DNA of 64,000 nucleotides from positions 50,513,501-50,577,500 of the forward strand of contig NC_059346.1 in NCBI RefSeq assembly GCF_019703515.2. The letters are read 5' to 3'. A program made the position numbers and the translations under genes. A model generated the notes under the pieces. The model made no database searches. It saw only the letters and a list, made by a program, of their open reading frames with translations, and had not been told where the DNA came from. Position 1 is the first letter of the stretch; every line of letters begins with the position of its first letter. Positions 21,363-32,535 of this stretch are shown one piece after another. The stretch is from Myxocyprinus asiaticus. Its lineage: Eukaryota; Chordata; Actinopteri; Cypriniformes; Catostomidae.

Positions 21363-22098
21363 ACTGCATTTGCACATCAACTGCCTCGAGTTACTGGCAA
21401 TTCTGCTCGGCCTGCGGAGGTTCCGGCCATTGATCCAGGGCAAGCACGTGTTAGTTTGGACGGACAGCATGGCAGCGGTAGCATATGTCAACCGCCAAGG
21501 CGGTCTGCGCTCTCGCTGTATGTCACAACTCATCCGCCGTCTCCTCCTCCAGAGTCAGCAGCACTTCAAGTCACTGCGAGCCACTCACATCCCGGGCAAC
21601 CTCAACACTACAGCGGACGTGCTGTCATGGCAGGTTTCCCTCAAGGGAGAGTGGAGACTCCACCCTCAGGTGGTCCAGCTGATTTGGAGTGGATTCGGAC
21701 GGGCACAGGTGGACCTATTCACCTCCCAAGAATCCTCCAACTGCCCGCTCTGGTACGCCCTCACCGAGGCTCCCCTTGGCATAGATGCGCTGGCACAGAG
21801 CTGGCCCCCTGGCCTACGCAAATATGCGTTTCCCCCAGTGAGCCTGCTTGCACAGACCCTGTGCAAAGTCAGGGAGGACGAGGAGCAGGTCATCCTGGTA
21901 GCACCCTACTGGCCCACCCAGATGTGGTTCTTGGACCTCACGCTCCTCACGACAGCTCCCCCCTGGCGAATTCCCCTGAGGATGGACCTTCTTTCTCAGG
22001 GACGGGGCATCCTCTGGCACTCGCACCCAGACCTCTGGAATCTCCATGTCTGGTCCCTGGACAGGACCTGCGGTGGTAGACATGATCACTCAGGTTAG
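21363..22098 (+). pseudogene. DIRS RNase H domain, RT deleted
   Basis: The frame begins mid-protein with INCLELLAILLGLRRF and continues with the RNase H core VWTDSMAAVAYVNRQGG (about 21453-21505) and HIPGNLNTTADVLS. RNase H removes the RNA strand during reverse transcription. The region that should precede it, the reverse transcriptase with its YLDD motif, is absent: ORF1-type sequence runs straight into this domain near 21340-21370. The C-terminal linker (VDLFTSQESSNCPLWY, LAQSWPPGLRKYAFPP) matches other DIRS pol proteins. It ends in a stop at 22098 before the recombinase frame. Confidence 0.8.
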
Positions 22099-23021
22099 GG
22101 CCCCCTCTACGAGGCGCCTGTATGCCTTTAAGTGGCGTCTTAAGTGTCTTCCCGATGTGAAGACCCCCAGAGATGCGCAGTCGGATCAGTGCTTTCCTTC
22201 CTGCAGGAGAGGTTGGAAGGGAGGCTGTCCCCCTCCACCTTGAAGGTGTACGTTGCCGCCATAGCAGCACACCACGACGCAGTTGACGGTAAGTCCTTAG
22301 GGAAGCTCGACCTGATCATCAGGTTCCTAAGAGGCACTAGGAGGCTGAATCCCTCTAGACTGCGCCTCGTTCCCTCATGGGATCTCTCCGTAGTTCTTCA
22401 GGGTCTACAGAGAGCCCCCTTTGAGTCTTTGCAGTTAGCCGAGCTTAAGGCACTCTCCTTGAAGACTGCCCTCCTGACTGCGCTCACTTCCATCAAGAGG
22501 GTAGGTGACCTGCAAGCGTTCTCTGTCAGCGAAACGTGCCTGGAGTTCGGTCCGGGTTACTCTCATGTGATCCTGAGACCCCGACCGGGCTATGTGCCCA
22601 AGGTTCCACCACCCCTTTTAGGGACCAGGTGGTGAACCTGCAAGCGCTGCCCCAGGAGGAGGCAGACCCAGCCCTGTCATTGCTGTGTCCGGTGTGTGCT
22701 TTACACATCTATTTGGATCGCACACAGAGCTTTAGAGTCTCTGAGCAGCTCTTTGTCTGCTTTGGTGCACAGTGGAAAGGAAGCACTGTCTACAAGCAGA
22801 GGATCGCCCACTGGCTTGTTGACGCCATAACTATGGCATATCTCGCCCAAAACATGCCACCCCCGGTAGGGCTACGAGCCCATTCTACCCGAGGTGTAGC
22901 GGCTTCCTGGGCCCTGGCCAGAGGTGCCTCTATAACAGACATTTGCAGAGCAGCAGGCTGGGCAACACCCAAGACCTTTGCAAGGTTCTACAACCTCCGG
23001 GTGGAACCGGTTTCGTCCTAG
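22073..23021 (+). pseudogene. DIRS tyrosine recombinase, frameshifted
   Basis: This enzyme would integrate the circular DNA intermediate. The N-terminal core-binding part includes RAPSTRRLYAFKWRL and LSPSTLKVYVAAIAAHH. The catalytic domain has the first Arg in LTSIKRVGDLQAF (about 22485-22521), the HxxR pair in HSTRGVAASW (about 22880-22905) and the nucleophile Tyr in ARFYNLRV (about 22982-23000). Two frame changes are needed, near 22130 and near 22610. Catalytic residues are therefore all present in sequence, but not in one frame. The order after RNase H matches the DIRS1 family. Confidence 0.85.
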
Positions 23022-23807
23022 GTAGTGGCACGCAACACAAGCGGATAAGCCTGGGATAGCTGGCCGGGTGTATCGCTTGCACATAGCGCCTTCCACCTCC
23101 CTTGGAGCTGAAGACGTGCGCCGTTAATTCCCAGTAGTGTTCACAAACTTTGTTCCCTGGTTGACTTCCTCCGAGCCCTGTGGCAGTCGAGTTTTCGGAG
23201 AGACTCACTGCCAGCCCAGTACACGTGCTAACTAAGAGCCCTGTTCTGGGGTAGGTGCTCCGCATGTGACGGTTCCCTGTAAGGCTAACCCCATGCAATA
23301 TATTTCTTCCACTAGTTCATTTCCCTGCTGGCAAACTGCATCTTCCTTGGGCAGAGCCCTCTGCCCCAGTCTCCATGTTTGTAGTAACTCCTCCCCCATT
23401 GGGCTGGATCTACCTTGAAGGCTCTCCACATGGTTGGAAAGACCATGTGACGTATTCTTCCACTTAAATACCCCCCCCCCTCTCTTTGGGCGAGGTGTGG
23501 TCTCCGCAGTGTCTTCCCCTTGGGAGGGACACCCCCCAACTAGACCTGGCGGCCCAGTCGGATAATCCCCCTTCTTTTTTAGGGAGTGGAAAAAGAGAAG
23601 GGGAAAAGAGGCCATGACTGGGTTAAGCCTGTCTCTATCTTTGGGTAGTTGACTTGTCCCCAAAAAGGCCCGTTCGACACTCATAACTATGTTGGGGGAG
23701 GTTACGTGTCGACCTGGTGTGCTGGCTATGAGGCACACAGCAAGTCTGCCCACCACACACCGCCAGTTCACGTAACACAGTTCAGCCTTGTGGCGTTTCG
23801 TATAGGG

Positions 23808-23925
23808 ACCCCTAGTGTCACTACATCGACACAACATCGAGTGAGTGACAGATAGGGAACGTCATGTTACTGGTGTAACCTCCGTTCCCTGATGGAGGGA
23901 ACGAGACGTTGTGTCCCTCCTGCCA
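23808..23925 (+). other. Internal complementary region of DIRS copy 1
   Basis: The left part (to 23860) is the reverse complement of the element's first ~50 bases, and the right part (from 23861) that of its last ~50 bases. The junction GGGAAC|GTCATG records the two termini abutted, as in a circular intermediate. Read on the minus strand it is CATGAC|GTTCCC, which matches the outer ends plus the GTT triplet. Confidence 0.85.
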
Positions 23926-23944
23926 CAACGCTGAACTACCCGCT

Positions 23945-24187
23945 GAAATGGCCGGACCTTATATTGGCTCCTCAGCATAAAACCTGAATGAGTGGTTGTA
24001 TACCAGCTCCTTTTATATCCGTATGTCTGGGGGAGTGGCATGCAAATATCACTCGCCAATTTTCATTGGCCTTTTATCAAAGACAAGAGGTGTCTCGGGC
24101 TCCCAAGAATGACCCCTAGTGTCACTACATCGACACAACGTCTCGTTCCCTCCATCAGGGAATGGAGGTTACACCAGTAATCATGAC
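23945..24187 (+). repeat. Right inverted terminal repeat of DIRS copy 1
   Basis: Mirror of the left repeat, with promoter block CTCCTTTTATA (about 24007-24017) facing inward on the minus strand. It extends beyond the left-repeat homology by about 50 bp (CTCGTTCCCTCCATCAGGGA), which is itself palindromic. Confidence 0.85.
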
Positions 24188-26485
24188 GTTTGCATTATTA
24201 TGTTTATCTATACTCCATTATACAGGTTGGTTTGCATTCATTCCGTGGTTCATCTGATTCTGAAGTCTAGCGATGCATCTGAAGTATCTGGTTTAGCAGT
24301 GTCAAATAGACAGGCGAAGTCACAACCTCCGCTAATGCACCTGTATGTCTCTGTTGGTGAATACTGCTCAATGGACAGAGCAGTGCAAAGTGCAAAGCAG
24401 GTAACCTCCTCGTGGTCACTATAATGTGGTTCTTGCTCTCTGTGGGGAGCGTGGGGAGTTGTGCATGGATGCCGCGGAGAATAGTGTGAAGCCTCCACAC
24501 GCTGTCTTCGCGGTAATGTGTTCAATAAGCCACATGATAAGATGAATGGATTAATGGTCACAGACGCAGAGGCAACTGAGATTCATCCTCCGCCACCCAG
24601 ATTGAGGCCTAGAGCACCGGAAATTCCTCAGAGCTATAAAACTAAGAGCTGACAAAATGGCTCCCTAAAGTCTGGCATGGCCCAGCTAAACGAGATGAAA
24701 CACATCTGGCCAATAAAACGAACAAAAGAGATTTGTCCAGATAGCACATAATTGAAAACACTCATGACTGACTCCAAATTAGTCATAAGACATCCTCTAT
24801 GATCAGTATTCTGCAAACAGCAGCTAAAAAAGAAGTCCCTTTGTTTCATTCATTTAGTAACACATGAACACTTAAAAATGAGACATTTCCTGTATTACAT
24901 GACTATACTTATTGTTCAAGACACAAAGATTGAACAGACTGGATCTGAACGTTTGAACTTTTCTTTAGGAGGACAAACTAATGCTCATAACTTCAGATGT
25001 ACAAATGAACTTTTCAATACAAGTGTATCTCAGGACATCTCTTCTTAATCCACGAATATTTCACACAAAGTCACAGTACTTCGCTGAGTTAACCCTCAAA
25101 ATGTACAAAAACATTTATATATTCATTTGTATCCAAGATATAAAATTTATGGTTAAAACATGTACTATTTCGAGTGGGAATTTAAGAATCCTTTACACAA
25201 AGGATTGTAAATCAACTTTGAAAAGGACAGACAAATTGACCATGTGACTCTGAAAAGCCACCTCTGATTGGCTAAGAGCCTCTTTGGGGTGTGAACAAAC
25301 CGAATGGGTTAAAAAGGCAAGCTTGGACAATCCCCAGCTGGAGTTTTGAGTTCTCTCCTTCGGCTTCTCCGTGCTCCACTTCCTCTTCAGCTCCACACTC
25401 TGGCCCTTGTGGCTTGCAGCCTCGCTTGCACACATGATGCCGCCTCATCATCAATCGACGCAACAGACAACACACCATCCACAATTCTTAACAGATGTAC
25501 AAAACATCGATGGAACTACCCAAACTTTCTACAAAGAGCCAAAGAACCAAGCAACACAAGGAAGCACAACGAAACACAAGTACATCTCCACACTTTGCTG
25601 AAAGTGTTGGTGTCTCTTTAATATAATTTGAGTTACCTATTGCAAATTGAGTTAGACTGAATTAAGTATCTAATGGTTTTCAAGGCACTGTCTGTAGACT
25701 CCATAAAGTTCATTTTCTCTGTATAGATCATTTCATTCACCTGTTACACTACTCACAAACCTGTTTTATGTTTGCATATGTCAGATTAGTTTTTATGTTT
25801 AGAATAGCAATAAAGTCTTGTTTGTATTCAAATATATTTTGACTGTGGTATATTTTGATAAATAATCTTCAAATATTCAGAAGATTTTCAAATATCTGGC
25901 CCTAAAGCTATACCTAAAATATGTGTGATATTATTTTCAATAAGTCATAAGAATAATATTACTCCAATAAGTGAATTAATCATAATCCCCTTATTAAAGC
26001 TAATTCCTTTCAATGGAAATTGTGAGCGGATACAACAAGCTGTTGTATTACGACTTTAATGGTGGAGAATTTTATTCAGACAAATAATCTAATTATTTGT
26101 CCTTTATCTTTCTTATAATGGTTGTCGAATGTGACTAATTCCATTATAAATAGACATATGGACAGTTTAATTTAATTCCTAACACACATACTGTTGTTAA
26201 TAAATAAATACATTTACAATTTCATAAGGGCAAATGCAAAATAAGCTTTTTTTTTATTCTTTTTTTTTTTTAGATGAAATAAAAATGCATAAATTCTAAA
26301 CAAAATAGGCTATTTTTTTATTTATTTTATTTATTTATTTATTTATTTATTTTTTTTGAAAGACAATATAACTGGTTTTGTTGGCCTTCAGAAATTCCAA
26401 GAGATGACTCATTTGAATCAATAAGAACCTGATGAAAGCATTCCAACTCAAGAGAATGAAGTAGGGGGTGTTCATCAAAAAAAAA
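24188..26485. other. hAT interior right of the DIRS, no gene seen
   Basis: It contains a truncated SINE (24403-24608), a CCAAT/TTAAAAAGG/AATAAAG-bearing stretch (about 25241-25815) that resembles a solo LTR or a small transcription unit but without identifiable ends, and T/A-rich low-complexity DNA (26246-26357). I could not find a hAT transposase in either strand. Confidence 0.45.
24403..24608 (+). mobile_element. 5'-truncated SINE of the same family as 268-632
   Basis: It shares 'AACCTCCTCGTGGTCACTAT', 'GTGGATGCCGCGGAGAAT'-like and 'GTGAAGCCTCCACACGC' with the body of the first SINE. The tRNA head is missing. It retains a middle segment (CGCGGTAATGTGTTCAATAAGC) that the first copy lacks, so the 268-632 copy has an internal deletion. 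Confidence 0.75.
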
Positions 26486-29400
26486 GGCTGAGAACCACTG
26501 TTTTAGAATTTCTAAACTTCCTCCCAGTGGCCAAAGCTGGAGCTGCAGGCATGTGCATAAGACTGAGACAACCACAATAGACATTGCGGCAGGGGTATGG
26601 CCAAACTGTCTTCGTCCCCCCAATAATTTATATAATTGTGTTCTGCTGCAGTCCATTATGCACCGCTGTCTATTTGTCATTAAGTTATTGCAGGGATTAA
26701 ATAATGGTTTAAAAAGTTCAACTTTAGCATGCTAACAATGCTTGTCAATGCCATTTGAGATCGCCAATCAAATCAAAGAAGGCAAGACTGAATTATTCAT
26801 AGTATAGGTCTCTATGGAACAATAATGGGCATTTCCCAAGCTGTGGGCATTTTCAAAGCAGCATGGGCGTTTTTCAACTATCCACTTAAAGTAGGGAATC
26901 TTAATGTAGTAATCAGTTGGTGTTTTCAAACCAGGATGGGCCTTTCTCAACTATCCATTGAAAGTATGGAATCTCAATATAGTAGGCAAAGCATGTAAAG
27001 TGGTTGAAAAATGTCCATCCCGGTTGGAAATGCCCATTTTTCACATCAGCATGATCGGCAGTTCAAATTAAGAATGTTAGTGCCATGTCAAATATAAGTA
27101 TCTAACTAAACATACCATATTTGCCCAGTATTTAACTACTGAAATGCTGTATTTTCAAGTATGCAAACTACTCAATTTTTGGTGAAAAACCAAACCAAAA
27201 ATTATTCATTTTTAGCCTTTATCAAATTTAAAAAGTTTATTCAGAAAATTATTGCATTCAGTGCTTTTACTATTTTAAAGGACCAAAGAGGACCACTGTT
27301 TGTGACCTCAACACCCACGACCCCCCACCCCAAAAATGGTTTGGTCTCCCCAGTGTTCAAGATATGGTTACAGGCCTGCTGAGACCAAGACCGTTCTTTC
27401 ACTTACTTCTTTGAATGGATGTGACACGAAAGGCACAGCATTTCTGATTTTTGGAAAAATTTCAGTAATAACTAGGAAAAAGAAAAAGTTTGTCAAGACA
27501 AACTTTGACGTTGGCTTGACAAAGCCTGGCCTGAAAAGTTAAACGGTTTTAAAAGCCTACAGTTTGAAAGTTTTCAGACTTCAACATTCAGATAGAGACT
27601 GAAAACCAGTCAGATAGACGGACAGATACAGTAGATCTACCGACAGACACGGATGGATGGAGTAAAGTTTTGACAGAGTCTTGGCATGTTTGAACAGCCC
27701 ATCAGTTTAAGTCTATGGGACTTTTAAAATCAGATCAGTCTGAAGGTCTGTGCCGAGTTTGGTGGATGTAGCGTAAGAGCTCTAGGAGGAGTTAAAGTTA
27801 GAAATGTTAGTCATGGTTTAGGGATTTTAGAAAAACCCTAAACAAAGTTTATAGAATATATATTGGTATAGTAATAGCAACAATAATTACATTAATATAC
27901 TACAAACCCTAATCCATACCCTAAACCTAACCCTAAAAGTACTGAAACATAAACAGCATTATTTCACTTCTTTGCAAATGTAGTATCTTGCTAGCTGGAG
28001 ATCAAAAGGGATGTGATGTCAAAGGCACAGTGCAGGCAATATTCTGAGCATGAACATTCAAAACATGTTGGTGGCACATTGGGTTTGACTTTAGGTGGAA
28101 AAACCTAAATAAATAAATAACACACCAATTTCCTATTTGATCATGTTGAACTAGACAAAAGGGTTCACATTTTATATGATGATTTTGTATCTTTCAGTGT
28201 CTTTCCAAATGTGTAAAAATGTATGTGTTCCAGAACCATACTTTATGTATGAATAGCTCTGCATACTAAAGAGATCAAATAGGAAATACAATTTTAATGA
28301 GATCCATTTAGCCCGTGAAGGTACACATGCATCCTCCTAATTATCCTCATTTAACATCTGGATATGTCGATGACTGCTCTGTAAATTGCAAGCTGGATTG
28401 TGGCCACATTGGCAGCTTAAATAGAGGCCAGATGAAACAGTGCTAAGAGTGAGCCCTGAACATGCCAGGTTGAGTTGTAAAGCATTACCTCAGCACTGCT
28501 GAGGTAAAGTGAGTGCAGTGCCCATAGGAACAAACTGAGATCCTATTTACTTATGCCTTTTAGAATTATGCCTTATTTGAAGATGGAATTTTTGGATGAA
28601 TTTCTTGCTCATTGATGCAAAGCTTTAAGCTTATTTGCTAAGAATAAGGCAGATGAATGTGTTCATTTTATGCAATGATCCAACTTGATCTCATTAGTAT
28701 TCATATGTATTTGTACTAGGGTGACCAGACATCCCCTTTTTCCAGGGACAGTCCCGGTTTTTGGTGGCCTGTCCCTGACTGGAGCTGTCCCTGGAAATGT
28801 ACCTGTTTTTCCCGAGCATTCAAGACAGCGTTCATAGTGAAATATTACATGGCAAGAAGGCCTGATCTGCAAAGCCTACCGTGTGCTGTTTATTTTGATC
28901 AACAGAGGGGGCTGCTCGCTATAGCAGCTTCAATTCATTCGTCTTCCTTCAATGATTACTTGGTTGGGCCAGTTTTGACATTAAGAACTGGACTAGGCAA
29001 TTGAAGGGAATTATCAGCATTGTTATAAGGTTCAAAGTAAAGCAAATACTAGCTATTTATGTTATAAAGTTATATTGTTATGTATTTTAAACAGGTTCTG
29101 AATTTGGCGTGATTGTATTGCACATTGTAAAACATTCCTGAAAGTTTGGCCTTCATAATGTGGGAATTCCCACACAAACTATAATATGCTGGTGAAAAGT
29201 AGTCAAATTAATCCCCGCAGATGAACAAATAAAATCAACAATTTTATTTTTAATCAGTGTGTGTTGTGTATATCCCTCCCTCCCGCACTAGTAATATTCA
29301 CACACTAAAGAAAGCACCTTCTCACATATTTATTCATTTGTTGTATTAACATATACCTGAAATAAATGTAAAATAAGAATATGATATTAATAACATGGAA

Positions 29401-29757
29401 AAATACAAATGTATAATAAAATATCTGCAAAGAAATGTACAGTAAGTCAGTACATTACAGCATAAATTTGCACCTTGCAGGGAAACAAGTGACTGAAAAG
29501 GAGCACCATAATGCATAAGACTTTATCAAAATAAAAGGTAGTAATTAAGAAAAAAGGTCCATATGAGATACACAATCAGTTAGGTAAAATAGTATTATGA
29601 TAATTATTATTACCATTATTATACAATATTAAATATCTTTGTGTCATACGATGAAATAGGTTTTAGATGCTAAATGTTTACATTCTTCACCATATTCCAT
29701 GAAATGATTAAGATGCTCAAAAAATGAGGTTTGGATCCTGCCCCCCTGTGCTGTAGA

Positions 29758-29945
29758 GTCAGCTGTTTTCTTCTGCTGAACACAAACAAAGATTTTTAGA
29801 AGAATATCTCAGCTCTGTAGGTCCATACAATGCAAGTGAATGGTGATCATGCCTTTGAAGCTCCAAAAAGGAGATAAAATCAGCATAAAAGTAATCCATA
29901 TGATCCCAGTTGTTTAATCAATGTCATCTGAAGGGATAATAATAA
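29758..29945 (+). repeat. Half-copy of the palindromic MITE family at 53150-53733
   Basis: Shares 'GAAGAATATCTCAGCTCTGTAGGTCC', 'ATACAATGCAAGTGAATGG' and 'AAAGTAATCCATATGA' with the full palindrome, read in segments. Non-coding, ends truncated. Confidence 0.6.
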
Positions 29946-29948
29946 TAA

Positions 29949-29959
<11 letters not shown>

Positions 29960-29991
<32 letters not shown>
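29960..29991. repeat. (TA)n microsatellite
   Basis: About 16 TA units following an A-run. Confidence 0.95.
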
Positions 29992-29993
<2 letters not shown>

Positions 29994-30379
29994 CATTGCT
30001 ACACATTAAACAATATATGCCTCTGAGACAGTGAATACTGATATTCTGGTCTTGAGAGCCCCAATCACCTTTGCTTTATTCAGAAAAGGCCAATGAAAAT
30101 TGGCGAGTGGAATTTGCATGCCACTTTCCGCCCCAGACATACGGGTATAAAAGGAGATGGATTGCACCACTCAGACAGACTTGTTCTTCGGAGCCGAGCG
30201 CATGTGTGTGTTCGTCCCATCACCTTGCTATCCGCTGCTAGAATTACAGCGCATATCAGCGATCACCCATCGCACGGTCAAGTGTTCAGCGGCTGAGTCC
30301 ACAGGTGTAAAAAGAGTATACTCAAAAGAGTATATTTTCTCTAAAAGAGCTCGTACAAACGATTGGCTTCTTTTTAAAG

Positions 30380-30958
30380 ATGTCCTTTCGCCTTTGTTCT
30401 ACAGGGTGTGGCCATTATCTCTCCCCACCAGATGGCCACAAAAGTCTCGAGTGCTTGGGTCGCCAGCACGCTGAGGCAGCTTTTGTGGAGAGGTCATGTT
30501 CTTACTGTGAGAACATGCCCATGAGAACATTGCGGCCGCGGCTCTCTTCCTTCTTTGTGAAGCAGAGAGCCACCGCGACTGCTTCCCGGTCCGTCCTGGG
30601 TTGAAACTCAGGCAGCTGGGTTGGCGAGCACCACGGGCGATCTGGATGTGGATATTGGAGCATTTCCGCTGGCTCAGTCCCTGCAGTCCTCCCATCCTCC
30701 AGCATGCTCATTCTGCCTGGCAGAGTACACGAGCGATGCAGGCAGTCCGCCTCAAGGCAGATTTAATATCTCGTTCAGGGCTCGCGACGAGGATGAGTTA
30801 TCGGTCGCAGCATCGGAGGGTGGGCTTCTGATTTTGGAAGCAGACGAATCTTCTGAGCTCTCGGGCGGTAGAGCTCAGGATGAGGCGGATGCTGAGTTGG
30901 GAGCCGTGCTTGCCTGGGTGGCTGCGAACATCGGGCTTGAGTGGAACTGCCGTGCCCC
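30380..30958 (+). pseudogene. DIRS ORF1 (gag-like), copy 2
   Basis: Starts with the same cysteine-bearing N-terminus as copies 1 and 3 (MSFRLC...GCGHYLSPPDGH, CSYCENMPM). It stops at codon 75 and resumes in another frame from about 30620 (GDLDVDIGAFPLAQ, ARDEDELSVAASEGG, WVAANIGLEWN). Soon after about 30955 it is cut and fused to reverse transcriptase sequence. Not functional. Confidence 0.8.
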
Positions 30959-31009
30959 GCCCTGGTGCCCTTTGTACTGGAAGTGCACAAGGAGCTCACA
31001 AATTTTGGA

Positions 31010-31809
31010 CCTGCTTGCCTTGAACAGGGCCTTACACAGGCTTCCGTGTAAAAACATCCTGGCATCAGGATTGGTTCACGGCTGTCGACCTGAAAGACGC
31101 ATACTTTCGACACAGACCCTTTCTTCGGTTTGCCTTCAAGGGATGAGCATACCAGTACAAGGTCCTCCCTTTTGATCTGTTCCTGTCTCCTCGTGTCTTT
31201 ACCAAAGTCGCAGAGGCTGCCCTGGCCCCGCTAAGAGAGAAGGGCATTCACATCCTCAATTATCTCGACGACTGGCTGATCCTAGCTCACTCACGAGATC
31301 TATTGTGTGCGCACAGGGACCTTGTGCTTCAGCACCTCGACCGACTGGGGCTTCAGGTCAACTGGGAAAAGAGCAAGCTCTCCCCTGCACAGAGCATCTC
31401 TTTTCTAGGTATTGAGTTGGACTCGGTCACCATGATGGCACGCCTTACAAACGAGCATGCACAGTCAGTGCTGGCCTGCCTGAAAACCTTCAGGCAGAAG
31501 GTAGCGGTGCCATTAAAACAATTTCAGAGTTTCCTGGGGCATATGGAATCCTCAGTGGCGGTACTCCCCCTCGGGTTGATGCATATGAGACCGCTCCAGC
31601 ACTGGCTACAGACTCGAGTCCTGAGGTGGGCATGGCACCACGGCACCCAGCGTGTGACTATCACACCACGGTGCCGCCATACTTTCAGCCTTTGGTCAGA
31701 TCTGGCATTTCTACAGGCAGGGGTTCCCTTAGAGCAGGTCTCGAGGCACGTCATGGTCATGGGTCCTCCCCAGTGGCATCATTCCATATGTGAACTTCCC
31801 CGTCAGTAA
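31010..31809 (+). pseudogene. DIRS reverse transcriptase fragment with YLDD
   Basis: Reverse transcriptase would copy the element RNA into DNA. The early part (about 31010-31190) is broken over frames (LNRALHRLP, then QTLSSVCLQG). The C-terminal half is well preserved: HILNYLDDWLILAHS at about 31249-31292 holds the catalytic aspartates, followed by WEKSKLSPAQSISFLGIELDS and the thumb/connection region to a stop at 31809. No RNase H follows. It is the only DIRS copy in the window that retains the YLDD motif. Confidence 0.85.
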
Positions 31810-32535
31810 GTCCATGTGAGGTATTCTCCGCATGTTAACCTCCCTCCGGCAGGATGTGGTCTCCATAGTGCTCTTCCTCCTGGAGAGGGAAGAGCACTTC
31901 CCCAGCGCTATTCTAGCAGGTGCTCAGTGGGAAATTGCTTAATACAAAAATCAGGAAAGGCCACTGCCTGTAGCCTCCTCAGGCAAGTGCCTCATCCCAC
32001 CCTTATTGGGACCAGGGAGACGCCTTACCTAACTCGCTGGAAGGTCATGATGTGGTCGAGTGCTCACTGCGAGGCACGCAGCAGCCTGTCTGTGTCCGCT
32101 CCTCCATACCTCATGACACGGTTCTGCACCTGCGGCGTTTCCTATAGGAACCCCTAGTGCCACTACATTGACACAATGTCAAGTGAGTGACAGACAGGGA
32201 ATGTCTTGGTTACTGATGTAACCTCTTTTTCCTGATGGAGGGAAGGAGACATTGTGTCCCTCCTGCCATGCCGCTGAACCGACCGCTGACATGTCTGGGA
32301 CTCTCTCTCGGCTCCTCAACACAAATCTGAATGAGTGGTGCACACCATCTCCTTTTATACCCATATGTCCAGGGTGGAGAGTGGCATGACAATTCTATTC
32401 GTCAGTTTTCATTGGCCTTTTCTGAATAAAGCAAAGGTGATTGGGGCTCTCAGGAGTGAACTCCTAGTATCACTACATCGACACAACTTCTCATTCCCTC
32501 CATCAGGGAACAGAGGTTACATCAGTAACAAAGGC

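Larger units (their letters stand above)
19643..24187 (+). mobile_element. DIRS-type retrotransposon, copy 1 (RT deleted)
   Basis: DIRS elements move through a circular DNA joined by a tyrosine recombinase and lack LTRs. Here the left terminus (GTTCCCTATCTGTC) and right terminus (ending CCAGTAATCATGAC at 24187) are part of ~200-bp inverted repeats, each with an inward TATAAAAGG/TATATCC promoter block. An internal complementary region at about 23808-23925 repeats both extreme ends in inverted order. The base triplet GTT follows the right end (24188-24190) and also begins the left end. Coding order is ORF1, RNase H, tyrosine recombinase. The reverse transcriptase is missing. Confidence 0.9.
19492..26500. 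mobile_element. hAT insertion (TSD TTTTAGAA) hosting a DIRS element
   Basis: The left terminus is CAGGGGTTCTCAACC (19492-19506) and the right terminus, reversed, is CAGTGGTTCTCAGCC (26486-26500). These are hAT-type inverted repeats, 13 of 15 bases alike. The 8-bp duplication TTTTAGAA lies at 19484-19491 and 26501-26508. Within the 7.0 kb are a nested DIRS element (19643-24187), a SINE fragment and ~2 kb of AT-rich DNA without a recognisable transposase. After removing the DIRS, the hAT body is about 2.46 kb, so it was probably already non-autonomous. Confidence 0.8.
26509..30050. other. AT-rich intergenic DNA with minor repeats, no gene seen
   Basis: Features noted: a degenerate telomere-like CCCTAA stretch (27904-27938), a 'GGGTGACCAGACATCCC' end of the kind found on hAT-type repeats (28719-28735), a palindromic-MITE half-copy (29758-29945) and a (TA)n tract (29960-29991). 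No supported protein-coding or RNA gene. Confidence 0.5.
30051..32535 (+). mobile_element. DIRS-type retrotransposon, copy 2 (truncated, no RNase H or recombinase)
   Basis: The left repeat is entered at CTTGAGAGCCCCAATCACC and lacks the outermost ~70 bp seen in other copies. It keeps the GGTATAAAAGGAGATGG promoter block (30144-30160). The right repeat (about 32250-32535) and the internal complementary region (about 32150-32260) are present. Coding content is ORF1 joined to part of the reverse transcriptase. RNase H and tyrosine recombinase are absent, and RT sequence is followed directly by the 3' non-coding block shared with copy 3. Confidence 0.87.

Noticed and set aside
25241..25815. A solo LTR or small gene with CCAAT, TTAAAAAGG and AATAAAG signals
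   Set aside because: No TG...CA ends, TSD or recognisable coding sequence could be fixed, so it was only mentioned in the region description.
26018..26032. AATTGTGAGCGGATA, identical to the core of the bacterial lac operator
   Set aside because: The match stops after 15 bases, the context is ordinary AT-rich fish repeat DNA and no vector sequence adjoins. Judged coincidence.
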